DNA of 10,946 nt from Methanosarcinaceae archaeon UBA470 (GCA_002508425.1 DAKU01000032.1:1-10946); one strand, 5' to 3'; positions 1 through 6,441 are shown, numbered from the stretch's first letter. Made by a program: numbers and translations. The notes: generated from the letters alone by a model not told the origin.

Positions 1-318
1 GAACCTGTGGATGCTGCAGTTAAAATTATGGAAGATAATGATATATCGCAGATACCGGTAGTCGAAAATGGTGTGCCTATAGGAAGCATTTCTGAAGAGA
101 CTATCGTCCGTTTTATGGCTGGAAAAAAGGCTTTGGAAGTCTCAAAAATGAAAATAAGGGACCTTATGGGGGATACTTTTCCTGTGGTATCTCCAGGTAC
201 ACACATAAAATTGGTTTCTCATCTTCTCGAAACCACTCCTGCTGTGATAGTTTTGGAAAGAGGGCAGATTGCAGGTGTTGTCACAAAGCATGATCTTATG
301 AAATTATTACGCGGCTGA
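1..318 (+). CDS. CBS-domain protein, 3' end only (probable HTH-CBS regulator)
   Basis: The reading frame is already open at base 1 and ends at TGA 316-318, so only the last 105 residues are visible. They hold the end of one CBS motif (ending around SQIPVVENGVPIGSIS) and a complete second CBS motif that starts near KIRDLMGDTFPVVSPG and ends GVVTKHDLMKLL. CBS pairs bind adenosyl compounds such as AMP, ATP or SAM and tune the activity of an attached domain. Ending on the CBS pair, with nothing after it, matches the archaeal family of predicted transcription regulators with an N-terminal helix-turn-helix and C-terminal CBS domains. The N-terminus is outside the window, so this assignment is an inference; a stand-alone CBS protein is the alternative. 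A strong TATA box follows, so the next gene is probably transcribed separately. Confidence 0.8.
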   Translation, partial: EPVDAAVKIMEDNDISQIPVVENGVPIGSISEETIVRFMAGKKALEVSKMKIRDLMGDTFPVVSPGTHIKLVSHLLETTPAVIVLERGQIAGVVTKHDLMKLLRG

Positions 319-335
319 AGAACACGCACTCGACT

Positions 336-348
336 ATATTATATATAA
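336..348 (+). promoter_or_regulatory. TATA box for the aminotransferase-rib gene run
   Basis: A long TATA element (TATATTATATATAA) lies in the 119-nt gap between the CBS gene and the aminotransferase. Transcription would begin about 25 nt downstream, near 367, leaving a leader of about 70 nt. The leader contains a short GTCG/CGAC inverted repeat at 366-380. Confidence 0.6.
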
Positions 349-437
349 GGTCTACATTTAACAGGTCGAAATCTCCGACAAATCGAAAAGCATATCTTAC
401 AGCACAATCATTTTAACCAAGGTTTCAGGCGATATAC

Positions 438-1589
438 ATGAATTTAGAAGACACTTTGCTTATGATGCCGGGGCCTGTGCCCGTTGCACCTAGAGTACTT
501 AGAGCGATGTCAAAACCTATGATCAATCACAGGAGTGGCGCGTTCTCAGATATGTACGACGACTGCAGGCAGATATTATCTGGCATTTTCAACACTAAGA
601 ACGACATTTTTGTTATCAGTGGATCAGGCACTGCAGCCATGGAAGCTGCTGTGGGATGTACCACAAATCCTAATGACAGGATTATTGCTATTGAGAACGG
701 GAAATTTGGTGAAAGGTTCAAGAATATCGCAAAGAGATATGGGAATGTAGATCCTCTGGAATGTGAGTGGGGAGATTCAGTGGACCTTGGCCAGCTCGAA
801 GAGAAGTTGGAAGAAGGAGCAAAGGCTGTTACACTTGTTCACAATGAAACTTCTACGGGTATTCTTAATCCTGCAAAAGAGATAGGTAAGCTTACTAAGG
901 AACATGGTGCTCTTTTCATTATGGATGGTGTCACATCACTTGGCGGGGATCTCGTCAAAGTGGATGAATGGAATGTAGATATTGCTCTTGTTGGGTCACA
1001 GAAATGTCTGGCTACACCTCCGGGACTTTCAGTAGTTTCGGTAAGTGAGAAGGCATTTGAGGCCATGAACAACATAGAACGCATGCCCTATTATCTGGAT
1101 CTGAAAGCTTACAAAAAGAGCACAGAAAAAAGCCAGCGTGAGACACCGTATACTCCTGCTATACCTCTGTTCTATGCGCTTCAGGAAGCTTTACATATCA
1201 TTAAGGAAGAGGGCATGGAAGCCAGGATAAAACGCCATTGCACAGAAGCTGCTGCAGTAAGGGCTGCTGTAAATGCAATGGGAATTGAAATGTTGCCCAA
1301 CCTCAATGAGTACAGTCATTATTCCAATACCGTAAGTGCAATGAAAGCACCTGAAGGTATCACTGGTAATGACATCAAGAAAGATATGCAGGCAAGAGGC
1401 ATTGTGATCGCAGGCGGGCAGGATAGGCTCAGTGGCAAAATCTTCAGGGTAGGCAACATGGGTAATGTCCAGCCAAAAGATATACTGCTTACAGTAGCCG
1501 AACTTGAGATAGTACTTAAGAAACGCGGTATTATATCCAGTGTAGGACCGGGCATAGAGGCCGCAAGCGACGTACTTGACACACTCTGA
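438..1589 (+). CDS. class V PLP-dependent aminotransferase (aspartate/alanine-glyoxylate/serine type)
   Basis: A 383-residue fold-type I PLP enzyme of the serine-pyruvate / alanine-glyoxylate aminotransferase group. Visible motifs are PGPVPV at 11-16, the phosphate-binding SGSGTAAME at 61-69, HNETSTG at 135-141, DGVTSLGG with the PLP-ring Asp163, and GSQK with the Schiff-base Lys189. Length is normal for the family. ATG 438 is preceded by AGGCGAT, close to the archaeal Shine-Dalgarno. Methanogen members of this group have been described as broad-specificity aspartate aminotransferases, and a Methanococcales homologue was reported also to transaminate 3-phosphohydroxypyruvate to phosphoserine. 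Substrate here is therefore uncertain. The ribC start lies 13 nt after the stop, so it is probably cotranscribed with the riboflavin genes. Confidence 0.9.
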   Translation: MNLEDTLLMMPGPVPVAPRVLRAMSKPMINHRSGAFSDMYDDCRQILSGIFNTKNDIFVISGSGTAAMEAAVGCTTNPNDRIIAIENGKFGERFKNIAKRYGNVDPLECEWGDSVDLGQLEEKLEEGAKAVTLVHNETSTGILNPAKEIGKLTKEHGALFIMDGVTSLGGDLVKVDEWNVDIALVGSQKCLATPPGLSVVSVSEKAFEAMNNIERMPYYLDLKAYKKSTEKSQRETPYTPAIPLFYALQEALHIIKEEGMEARIKRHCTEAAAVRAAVNAMGIEMLPNLNEYSHYSNTVSAMKAPEGITGNDIKKDMQARGIVIAGGQDRLSGKIFRVGNMGNVQPKDILLTVAELEIVLKKRGIISSVGPGIEAASDVLDTL

Positions 1590-1602
1590 ACAGTGATTCA
1601 AT

Positions 1603-2073
1603 ATGGCTACAATAGGCATCGTTGATACTACATTTGCACGTTTTGACATGGGAAGTGCAGCTATTGAAGAGGTGAAGAGGCACGTCTCAGTAAAGATCAA
1701 AAGAGTTACTGTGCCTGGTATCAAAGATCTGCCGGTTGCTGCTAAAAGACTTATAGAGGATAAGAAGGAACCCTGCGATCTTGTCATTGCCTTGGGTATG
1801 CCCGGGAAAATGGAAAAGGACAAGATGTGTGCAAACCAGGCTTCCATGGGTTTGATACAGGCACAGTTAATGACAAATATTCATATTATTGAGGTGTTTG
1901 TACACGAAGATGAGGCAAAGGACGAAAGAGAACTTGCCTTTCTCATGGAACAGAGGTCCAGGGAGCATGCGGTCAATGCAGTTAAGTTGCTTTTCAAACC
2001 CGACGCCCTGATCAAGGAAGCAGGCACTGGTCAAAGACAGGGTTTTGAAGATGTCGGCCCGGCACGTATGTAA
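1603..2073 (+). CDS. ribC: archaeal riboflavin synthase
   Basis: A 156-residue archaeal riboflavin synthase. It dismutates two 6,7-dimethyl-8-ribityllumazine molecules to riboflavin and a pyrimidinedione that returns to the pathway. The archaeal enzyme is unrelated to the bacterial two-domain RibE and is instead a relative of lumazine synthase. This shows in the N-terminal IGIVDTTFARFDMG stretch and in VTVPGIKDLPVAAKRL at 35-50, which lines up with VPGVFDMPLAIKKL in the next gene. Other family landmarks are ALGMPGKMEKDKMCANQAS (63-81), a run through IEVFVHEDEAKDE, and the C-terminal LMEQRSREHAVNAVKLLF. GTGAT at 1592-1596 is a partial Shine-Dalgarno 6 nt before ATG. It follows the aminotransferase by 13 nt. 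Confidence 0.95.
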   Translation: MATIGIVDTTFARFDMGSAAIEEVKRHVSVKIKRVTVPGIKDLPVAAKRLIEDKKEPCDLVIALGMPGKMEKDKMCANQASMGLIQAQLMTNIHIIEVFVHEDEAKDERELAFLMEQRSREHAVNAVKLLFKPDALIKEAGTGQRQGFEDVGPARM

Positions 2074-2130
2074 AGGACAACGTAAATCAAATATAGAAAT
2101 TAACGTAAAGGTAATTTGGGTGAATGTTAC

Positions 2131-2535
2131 ATGACCATCAATCTTGGATTTGTCATTGCTGAATTCAACAGGGACCTTACCTATCAGATGGAATTATTAG
2201 GTGAGGAACATGCAAAGTTTCTTGGAGCTACAGTTAAGGAAAAAATAATGGTTCCCGGGGTATTTGATATGCCTCTTGCAATCAAGAAGCTTTGCAAGAG
2301 AGAAGATATAGATGCCGTTGTGACCATTGGTTCTGTAATAGAAGGAGCCACAAAGCATGATGAAATCGTGGTCCAGCATGCTGCAAGAAAAATTATTGAT
2401 CTCTCCTTGGAATATGAAAAGCCAGTTACTCTAGGAATTGCTGGTCCGGGTATGTCAAGGCTTGAGGCACATGAACGTGTGGACTATGCCAAGCGTGCCG
2501 TAGAGGCTGCCGTAAAATTAGTAAGACGGCTCTGA
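2131..2535 (+). CDS. ribH: 6,7-dimethyl-8-ribityllumazine synthase
   Basis: A 134-residue lumazine synthase, which condenses 5-amino-6-ribitylaminouracil with 3,4-dihydroxy-2-butanone 4-phosphate, the penultimate step of riboflavin synthesis. Visible motifs are the substrate loop EFNRDLT at 11-17, VPGVFDMP at 41-48, and GSVIEGATKHDEIV at 67-80 with the catalytic His76. The C-terminal GIAGPGMSRLEAH replaces the bacterial GVLTxDTxEQA segment, as is common in archaea. The family usually forms pentamers or icosahedral capsids. The frame also permits a TTG start at 2116, but ATG 2131 is preferred because GGTGA at 2119-2123 sits 7 nt before it and the family begins at this point. The 57-nt gap after ribC holds a repeated AACGTAAA (2079 and 2102). 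Confidence 0.94.
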   Translation: MTINLGFVIAEFNRDLTYQMELLGEEHAKFLGATVKEKIMVPGVFDMPLAIKKLCKREDIDAVVTIGSVIEGATKHDEIVVQHAARKIIDLSLEYEKPVTLGIAGPGMSRLEAHERVDYAKRAVEAAVKLVRRL

Positions 2536-2566
2536 AAAGAAAAAACAAATGATTTAAGGGATACTT

Positions 2567-3709
2567 ATGGCTTCCATAAGACTTGCAAGGATGCAGGAAT
2601 CTGCTACAATCAAAGCTGCCAACAAGGCAAGTGAGATGCTAAAAACGGGAATAGATGTCATTAATTTTAATCTTGGAGAGCCGGATTTCGATACTCCCAA
2701 GCATATATGTGATGCTGCTGCAGATGCTATGTATAGGGGGGAAACGCATTACACTCCAGCAGCAGGTATCCCTGAATTGAGGGAAGCCATAGCCGAGAAG
2801 CTCAGAGTTGAGAACGGCCTGGAGACAAAGGCATCAAATGTGCTTGTTACTCCCGGAGCAAAACAGGCAATATTTTCTATAATGATGTCAGTGCTTGGAG
2901 ATGGGGAGGAAGCCCTTCTTTTTGACCCGGCCTGGGTATCATACGAGTCATGTATCCATTTCGCAGGAGCAGAATCGGTATGGGTGCCCACCGACCCTGA
3001 GAACGGTTTTGAACCCTATGATATTGGAGAATATATCACTGACAAGACGAGGATGATTGTAGTTAACAGTCCTTGCAATCCCACAGGCGGGGTCTACGAT
3101 AAAAAGACCCTCAAATGCATTGCTGATAATGCTATTGATAATGACTTGCTTGTTCTTTCCGATGAGATCTATGAAAAAATAACCTATGGAAAGGAGCATA
3201 TAAGCATAGGTTCTATGGACGGAATGCAGGACCGTACTATTACTGTAAACGGTTTTTCCAAGGCTTATGCTATGACAGGCTGGAGACTTGGGTATGTATC
3301 TGCTGCACCGGATATTTTCAAAGGTATCCTGAAGATACAATCAAACTCTGTAAGTGGTGCCACTACTTTTGTTCAATTTGGAGGTGTAGCCGCTTTAGAG
3401 GGAACTCAGGAACCCGTATATGATATGGTAAAAGAGTTCCATGCAAGAAGAGATATACTGGTGGATGGTTTAAATTCCATTGGTTTGGAATGCCATAAAC
3501 CCGAGGGAGCATTCTATGTCTTTGCTGATGTAAGCGAATGCGGCGGTGGCGACTATGTAGCAGATAAGCTTCTCAATGAGGCGCATGTATCAGTGACCCA
3601 GGGCTCCTCTTTCGGTAAAAGCGGAAAGAACTTTATAAGACTCTCTTACGCTACTTCACAGCAGCGTATACATGAAGGGCTGCAACGCATTGAAGATCTT
3701 CTTTGCTGA
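2567..3709 (+). CDS. aspC: aspartate aminotransferase, class I/II
   Basis: A 380-residue fold-type I aminotransferase of the subgroup Ib (Bacillus/Thermus-like) aspartate aminotransferases, converting oxaloacetate plus glutamate to aspartate plus 2-oxoglutarate. Motifs seen: NLGEPDFDTP at 35-44, THYTPAAG at 60-67, PGAKQ at 96-100, W123 and Y126, NSPCNPTGG at 167-175, SDEIYE with Asp199 and Tyr202, the PLP lysine in GFSKAYAMTGWRLGY (Lys232, Arg240), and the carboxylate-binding Arg358 in FIRLSYATS. All key residues are present. AAGGGAT lies just before ATG. Aspartate leads to aspartate semialdehyde, the substrate of the sulfur operon starting at 4551, although that operon is a separate transcript. 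Exact amino acid specificity cannot be read from sequence. Confidence 0.9.
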   Translation: MASIRLARMQESATIKAANKASEMLKTGIDVINFNLGEPDFDTPKHICDAAADAMYRGETHYTPAAGIPELREAIAEKLRVENGLETKASNVLVTPGAKQAIFSIMMSVLGDGEEALLFDPAWVSYESCIHFAGAESVWVPTDPENGFEPYDIGEYITDKTRMIVVNSPCNPTGGVYDKKTLKCIADNAIDNDLLVLSDEIYEKITYGKEHISIGSMDGMQDRTITVNGFSKAYAMTGWRLGYVSAAPDIFKGILKIQSNSVSGATTFVQFGGVAALEGTQEPVYDMVKEFHARRDILVDGLNSIGLECHKPEGAFYVFADVSECGGGDYVADKLLNEAHVSVTQGSSFGKSGKNFIRLSYATSQQRIHEGLQRIEDLLC

Positions 3710-3712
3710 TCT

Positions 3713-4132
3713 TCAGCTGCACCTTTCCATAATTTTTTTGACAATCTTTGCACTGCTGCACAAAGCACATTTTTCGGATTTGTCTATCCTTACAACACGG
3801 ATACAGAATCCTCTTTTGTGCAGTTCGTTTTCAAGTTCTTCTTCATCAAAATGCTGATCGTATCCCAGAGCAATAATATCAGGTTTTATATCTTTTATGG
3901 GTACAAATATATCCTCTTCACTTCCGAGGATCGCTTTATCTACCATCTTGAGGGCATTTATCATCTCTACTCTTTGATTTTCGGGTATCACTGGTTTTGG
4001 TTTATGCCTGATCATGGAATCCCTTGCAACGATAACATATAACTCATCTCCTAATGATTTACATTCTTTCAAGTATGCCAGATGCCCTGGATGTAATAGA
4101 TCAAAAGTTCCTGTTGCTAAGACCCTTATCAA
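3713..4132 (-). CDS. ribL: archaeal FAD synthetase (FMN adenylyltransferase)
   Basis: A 139-residue nucleotidyltransferase-fold protein of the archaeal RibL family, which transfers AMP from ATP to FMN to make FAD. Visible: ATGTFDLLHPGH with the HxGH nucleotide-binding motif at 14-17, GDELYVIVARDSM at 28-40, PENQRVEMINAL at 50-61, and ALGYDQ at 88-93. The C-terminal KxxxSSxKI segment carries cysteines (C122, C125, C138); conserved C-terminal cysteines are a known feature of RibL and affect its activity. The start is set at TTG 4132. The alternative GTG at 4141 lies inside the perfect AGGTGAT Shine-Dalgarno (4137-4143), which is spaced correctly for the TTG, and family members begin close to xRVLATGTFD. 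The 3' end abuts aspC with a 3-nt gap. Confidence 0.93.
   Translation of the reverse strand: MIRVLATGTFDLLHPGHLAYLKECKSLGDELYVIVARDSMIRHKPKPVIPENQRVEMINALKMVDKAILGSEEDIFVPIKDIKPDIIALGYDQHFDEEELENELHKRGFCIRVVRIDKSEKCALCSSAKIVKKIMERCS
3733..3739 (+). terminator. T7 tract, possible U-tract terminator after aspC
   Basis: Seven consecutive T residues lie 24 nt after the aspC stop, inside the opposing ribL gene, where they encode the lysine pair of IVKKIM. Archaeal polymerase can terminate at U tracts without a hairpin. With only 3 nt between the two convergent genes, this is the nearest visible terminator-like signal for the left-hand run. It could equally be coding sequence only. Confidence 0.3.
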
Positions 4133-4136
4133 TCGT

Positions 4137-4173
4137 ATCACCTGGAATTGTATGAGGTAGAGGGATACTACCT
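4137..4173 (-). promoter_or_regulatory. ribL leader hairpin and Shine-Dalgarno
   Basis: On the minus strand AGGTAG (4173-4168) and CTACCT (4160-4155) form a 6-bp stem with a 7-nt loop, ending 11 nt before the Shine-Dalgarno AGGTGAT (4143-4137). The ACCT of the downstream arm could pair instead with AGGT of the ribosome binding site. The hairpin is transcribed only if transcription starts upstream of 4173, for example from the TATA-like GATTTAATTG around 4214-4205. A nearer candidate, TTATTAAA at 4180-4173, would exclude it. Confidence 0.35.
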
Positions 4174-4273
4174 TTAATAATCTTGTGTAGAAATGACCTC
4201 TGATTCAATTAAATCATATCAACAAACTTTAAGTACTTATTTGACATGCCATTAGATCAAATATTTAATGAGA

Positions 4274-4296
4274 GTTCTAGATTTTCAATCTGGAAC
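4274..4296. repeat. 10-bp hairpin / imperfect palindrome
   Basis: GTTCTAGATT and AATCTGGAAC face each other across a 3-nt TTC. All ten positions pair in RNA, with one G-U. No T run follows on either strand, so it is not an obvious terminator; an operator or leader structure fits better. The right arm's CTGGAAC is complementary to GTTCCAG at 4527-4533, just upstream of the operon's start codon. Confidence 0.5.
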
Positions 4297-4335
4297 AAAA
4301 CAGAATAATTCCCTCTGTGCTTTTTATAGGACGTA

Positions 4336-4486
4336 ATGCTAAGAGAACTTATTCTTTTTAAATTATTATAGGTGAAAATGATATCGAAAGTAGTTTTTCT
4401 CCAGAGCCCAAAGTAGAGAACACACGAAATAACATTGATATATTAAAGGAAGTTCATATACATTAATACATAATGTCTCTTAGCAT
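4336..4486 (+). repeat. exact 11-nt inverted repeat enclosing about 130 nt
   Basis: ATGCTAAGAGA (4336-4346) is matched exactly by its reverse complement at 4476-4486. Inside it, ACTT (4347-4350) can pair with AAGT (4450-4453), and the CTTTTTAA stretch (4354-4361) can partly pair with TTAAAGG (4443-4449). The whole could fold as one long stalk in the leader of the homocysteine operon, or the arms could be paired protein-binding sites. Confidence 0.5.
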
Positions 4487-4550
4487 AAATTACCATATGT
4501 AATATATAGGTGTTTTAACTAATTATGTTCCAGTTGCAAAGGTAGGTAGC

Positions 4551-6053
4551 ATGGTCAACAAATCTATCAGTGAGATCAATAACAGAATCAAAGATGGAAG
4601 CGTCAACGTAGTGACAGCTGAAGAGATGGTTGGTATTGTAGCAGAGCTTGGTGCACAAGGGGCAGCAAGAGAAGTAGATGTGGTAACAACAGGCACTTTT
4701 GGTGCAATGTGCTCGTCAGGTGTTTTTCTAAATTTTGGTCATGCAGAACCTCCTATCAAGATGCAGAAAGTATGGCTTAATGATGTTGAAGCATATACTG
4801 GTGTAGCTGCAGTGGATGCTTATATTGGAGCAACACAAGTATCGGAAACCCTTGGAATGGAATATGGGGGAGCCCATGTCATAGAAGACCTTATTCGAGG
4901 CAATACCATTGATGTACATGCTATTTCTCCAGGAACCGATTGTTATCCAAGGAAGATCCTCGATACAACACTCGATATCAATGATTTGAATCAGGCTATA
5001 ATGCTCAATCCTCGTAATGCATATCAAAAGTATAATGCAGCCACTAACAGTACTTCCCAGAAATTGTACACTTATATGGGATCGTTGATGCCTAATTACG
5101 GTAATGTTACATATTCCGGTGCAGGTGTGCTATCACCCCTTTCCAATGACCCGGAATATAGAACAATTGGTACTGGAACACGTATTTTTCTTGGAGGTAC
5201 ACAGGGATATATAGTAGGTCAGGGTACTCAGCATTCTTCTAAGAGTGGTTTTGGCACATTGATGCTCCAGGGCGACCTCAAAGAGATGGATGCTGAATTC
5301 GTGCGTGCTTCTACTTTCACCGGATATGGCGTGTCTCTATATGTGGGAATGGGAATCCCAATACCAATACTTGATGAAAAGGTTGCACTCGCCACTGCAG
5401 TATCTGATGCAGATATAATTACCCAGGTGATGGATTACGGGATACCCACCCGTGACAGGCCTGTTGTCAGAGGGGTCACATATGAAGAGCTTAGGTCTGG
5501 TTCCATTGAGATCAAAGGGCGTGAGGTTACAACTTCATCACTTTCAAGTTTCAAGCGTTCCAGGCAGATAGCAGGTATTTTGAAAGACTGGATCTCTCAT
5601 GGGGAGTTCTTCCTGTCACAACCTGCAGAGAGATTGCCTTCAGACACTGTCTCCAAGCCAATGAAACAAACACGTGGAACAGCCATGGTCAGAGATATTA
5701 TGGCCAAAGATGTAATGACCATCCATAAAAATGCCAGTGTATTTGATGCTGCTAAAATGATCATGGATGTTTCTTTTAACCACTTGCCTGTAGTTACTGA
5801 GAACAATATCCTTGTGGGTATTATCACAGCATGGGATATTTCAAAAGCGGTTGCTCAGAATACATTTGATCTGGTAGAGAATATCATGACAAGGAAAGTC
5901 ATCACTGCTACGGATACTGAACAGGTAACCATTGCAGCCAGGAGACTTGAGCAACATGGCGTATCGGCAATGCCTGTGGTGGATGAGCAACATCATGTCA
6001 TAGGTATTATTACCAGCGATGATATCAGCATGCTTTTTGCCAGGAGGAACTGA
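4551..6053 (+). CDS. L-aspartate semialdehyde sulfurtransferase (DUF39 + CBS pair), homocysteine biosynthesis
   Basis: A 500-residue protein with an N-terminal DUF39 (COG1900, homocysteine biosynthesis) domain over about 1-370 and two CBS motifs at about 380-435 and 442-497. With its ferredoxin partner it converts aspartate semialdehyde and sulfide to homocysteine in methanogens, as shown genetically for Methanosarcina acetivorans MA1821. The protein has only two cysteines, Cys54 (GAMCSSG) and Cys131 (GTDCYPRK). As I recall, these are the two positions found to be essential, with persulfide chemistry, in MA1821. The CBS pair of the Methanocaldococcus homologue MJ0100 binds SAM and methylthioadenosine, so feedback by the pathway's end product is a reasonable inference. 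AGGTAGG precedes ATG 4551. The stop is 1 nt before the next gene. Confidence 0.95.
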   Translation: MVNKSISEINNRIKDGSVNVVTAEEMVGIVAELGAQGAAREVDVVTTGTFGAMCSSGVFLNFGHAEPPIKMQKVWLNDVEAYTGVAAVDAYIGATQVSETLGMEYGGAHVIEDLIRGNTIDVHAISPGTDCYPRKILDTTLDINDLNQAIMLNPRNAYQKYNAATNSTSQKLYTYMGSLMPNYGNVTYSGAGVLSPLSNDPEYRTIGTGTRIFLGGTQGYIVGQGTQHSSKSGFGTLMLQGDLKEMDAEFVRASTFTGYGVSLYVGMGIPIPILDEKVALATAVSDADIITQVMDYGIPTRDRPVVRGVTYEELRSGSIEIKGREVTTSSLSSFKRSRQIAGILKDWISHGEFFLSQPAERLPSDTVSKPMKQTRGTAMVRDIMAKDVMTIHKNASVFDAAKMIMDVSFNHLPVVTENNILVGIITAWDISKAVAQNTFDLVENIMTRKVITATDTEQVTIAARRLEQHGVSAMPVVDEQHHVIGIITSDDISMLFARRN

Positions 6054-6054
6054 A

Positions 6055-6441
6055 ATGAAGATCAGGATTATTATAAATAGGGATATTGTCACCAAACCGA
6101 TATTGGCTGAGGCTATAATTGAGACAGGCATTCCTCTTAACATCGCACAGGCACATTTCGATTCTACCACAGGTGAGATCATAGCAGATATAGAGGATAC
6201 TGAATACAGGATGATCAAGAATGCCTTGGTTTCCAGAGGAGCTGAAGTGCTTAGACTGGATACTCCTATCAATTGGGATGAGGAAGAATGTGTAGAATGC
6301 GGGGGCTGTATTTCAGTATGTCCTACAAAAGTATTTTCAATGGATGAAGAATGGAACCTAAAAGTGGACACTACAAAATGTATCCAGTGTGGAACATGTA
6401 TCGAAATGTGTCCTCATGATGCGCTTTCTTTAGATGTGTGA
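6055..6441 (+). CDS. NIL-domain 2x[4Fe-4S] ferredoxin, homocysteine biosynthesis partner
   Basis: A 128-residue protein with an N-terminal NIL domain (about 1-73, a ferredoxin-like small-molecule fold also found in methionine transporters) and a C-terminal bacterial-type ferredoxin. The two CxxCxxCxxxCP clusters use Cys79, 82, 85, 89 and Cys109, 112, 115, 119. It corresponds to M. acetivorans MA1822, the electron-transfer partner required with the DUF39 enzyme for homocysteine formation from sulfide. The frame extends upstream to 6019, but ATG 6055 is the start: AGGAGG at 6042-6047, inside the end of the previous gene, is spaced 7 nt from it. A 1-nt gap to the upstream stop indicates translational coupling. 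Confidence 0.94.
   Translation: MKIRIIINRDIVTKPILAEAIIETGIPLNIAQAHFDSTTGEIIADIEDTEYRMIKNALVSRGAEVLRLDTPINWDEEECVECGGCISVCPTKVFSMDEEWNLKVDTTKCIQCGTCIEMCPHDALSLDV

Larger units (their letters stand above)
4142..4550. promoter_or_regulatory. divergent, structured control region between ribL and the homocysteine operon
   Basis: This 409-nt AT-rich gap has no convincing gene. It holds promoter-like elements and four sets of inverted repeats: the ribL leader hairpin; the palindrome AAGTACTT at 4231-4238; a 10-bp hairpin at 4274-4296; and an exact 11-nt inverted repeat (ATGCTAAGAGA at 4336-4346 and its complement at 4476-4486). Candidate TATA elements for the rightward operon lie at about 4259-4267, 4321-4328, 4356-4370 and 4499-4508. 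The last is best placed for a short leader (start near 4530), the earlier ones for leaders of 200 nt or more. A 12-codon open frame starts at 4378. Which elements act is not decidable from sequence. Confidence 0.6.

Noticed and set aside
1191..1847. 218-codon open frame on the minus strand across the end of the class V aminotransferase and the start of ribC
   Set aside because: It is antisense to two well-supported genes, crosses their junction, and its translation is rich in Cys, His and Ser with no recognisable domain.
2079..2109. Direct repeat AACGTAAA in the ribC-ribH spacer, seen again near 9244
   Set aside because: Eight-base match, with the later copies simply preceding a ribosome binding site; not enough for a regulatory call.
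2948..3340. 130-codon minus-strand open frame within aspC
   Set aside because: It lies wholly inside a gene with all catalytic motifs intact, with no domain signature or promoter of its own.
5841..6371. 176-codon minus-strand open frame across the DUF39 and ferredoxin genes
   Set aside because: Shadow of two genes with clear motifs; composition is Ser/Ile-rich without a family match.
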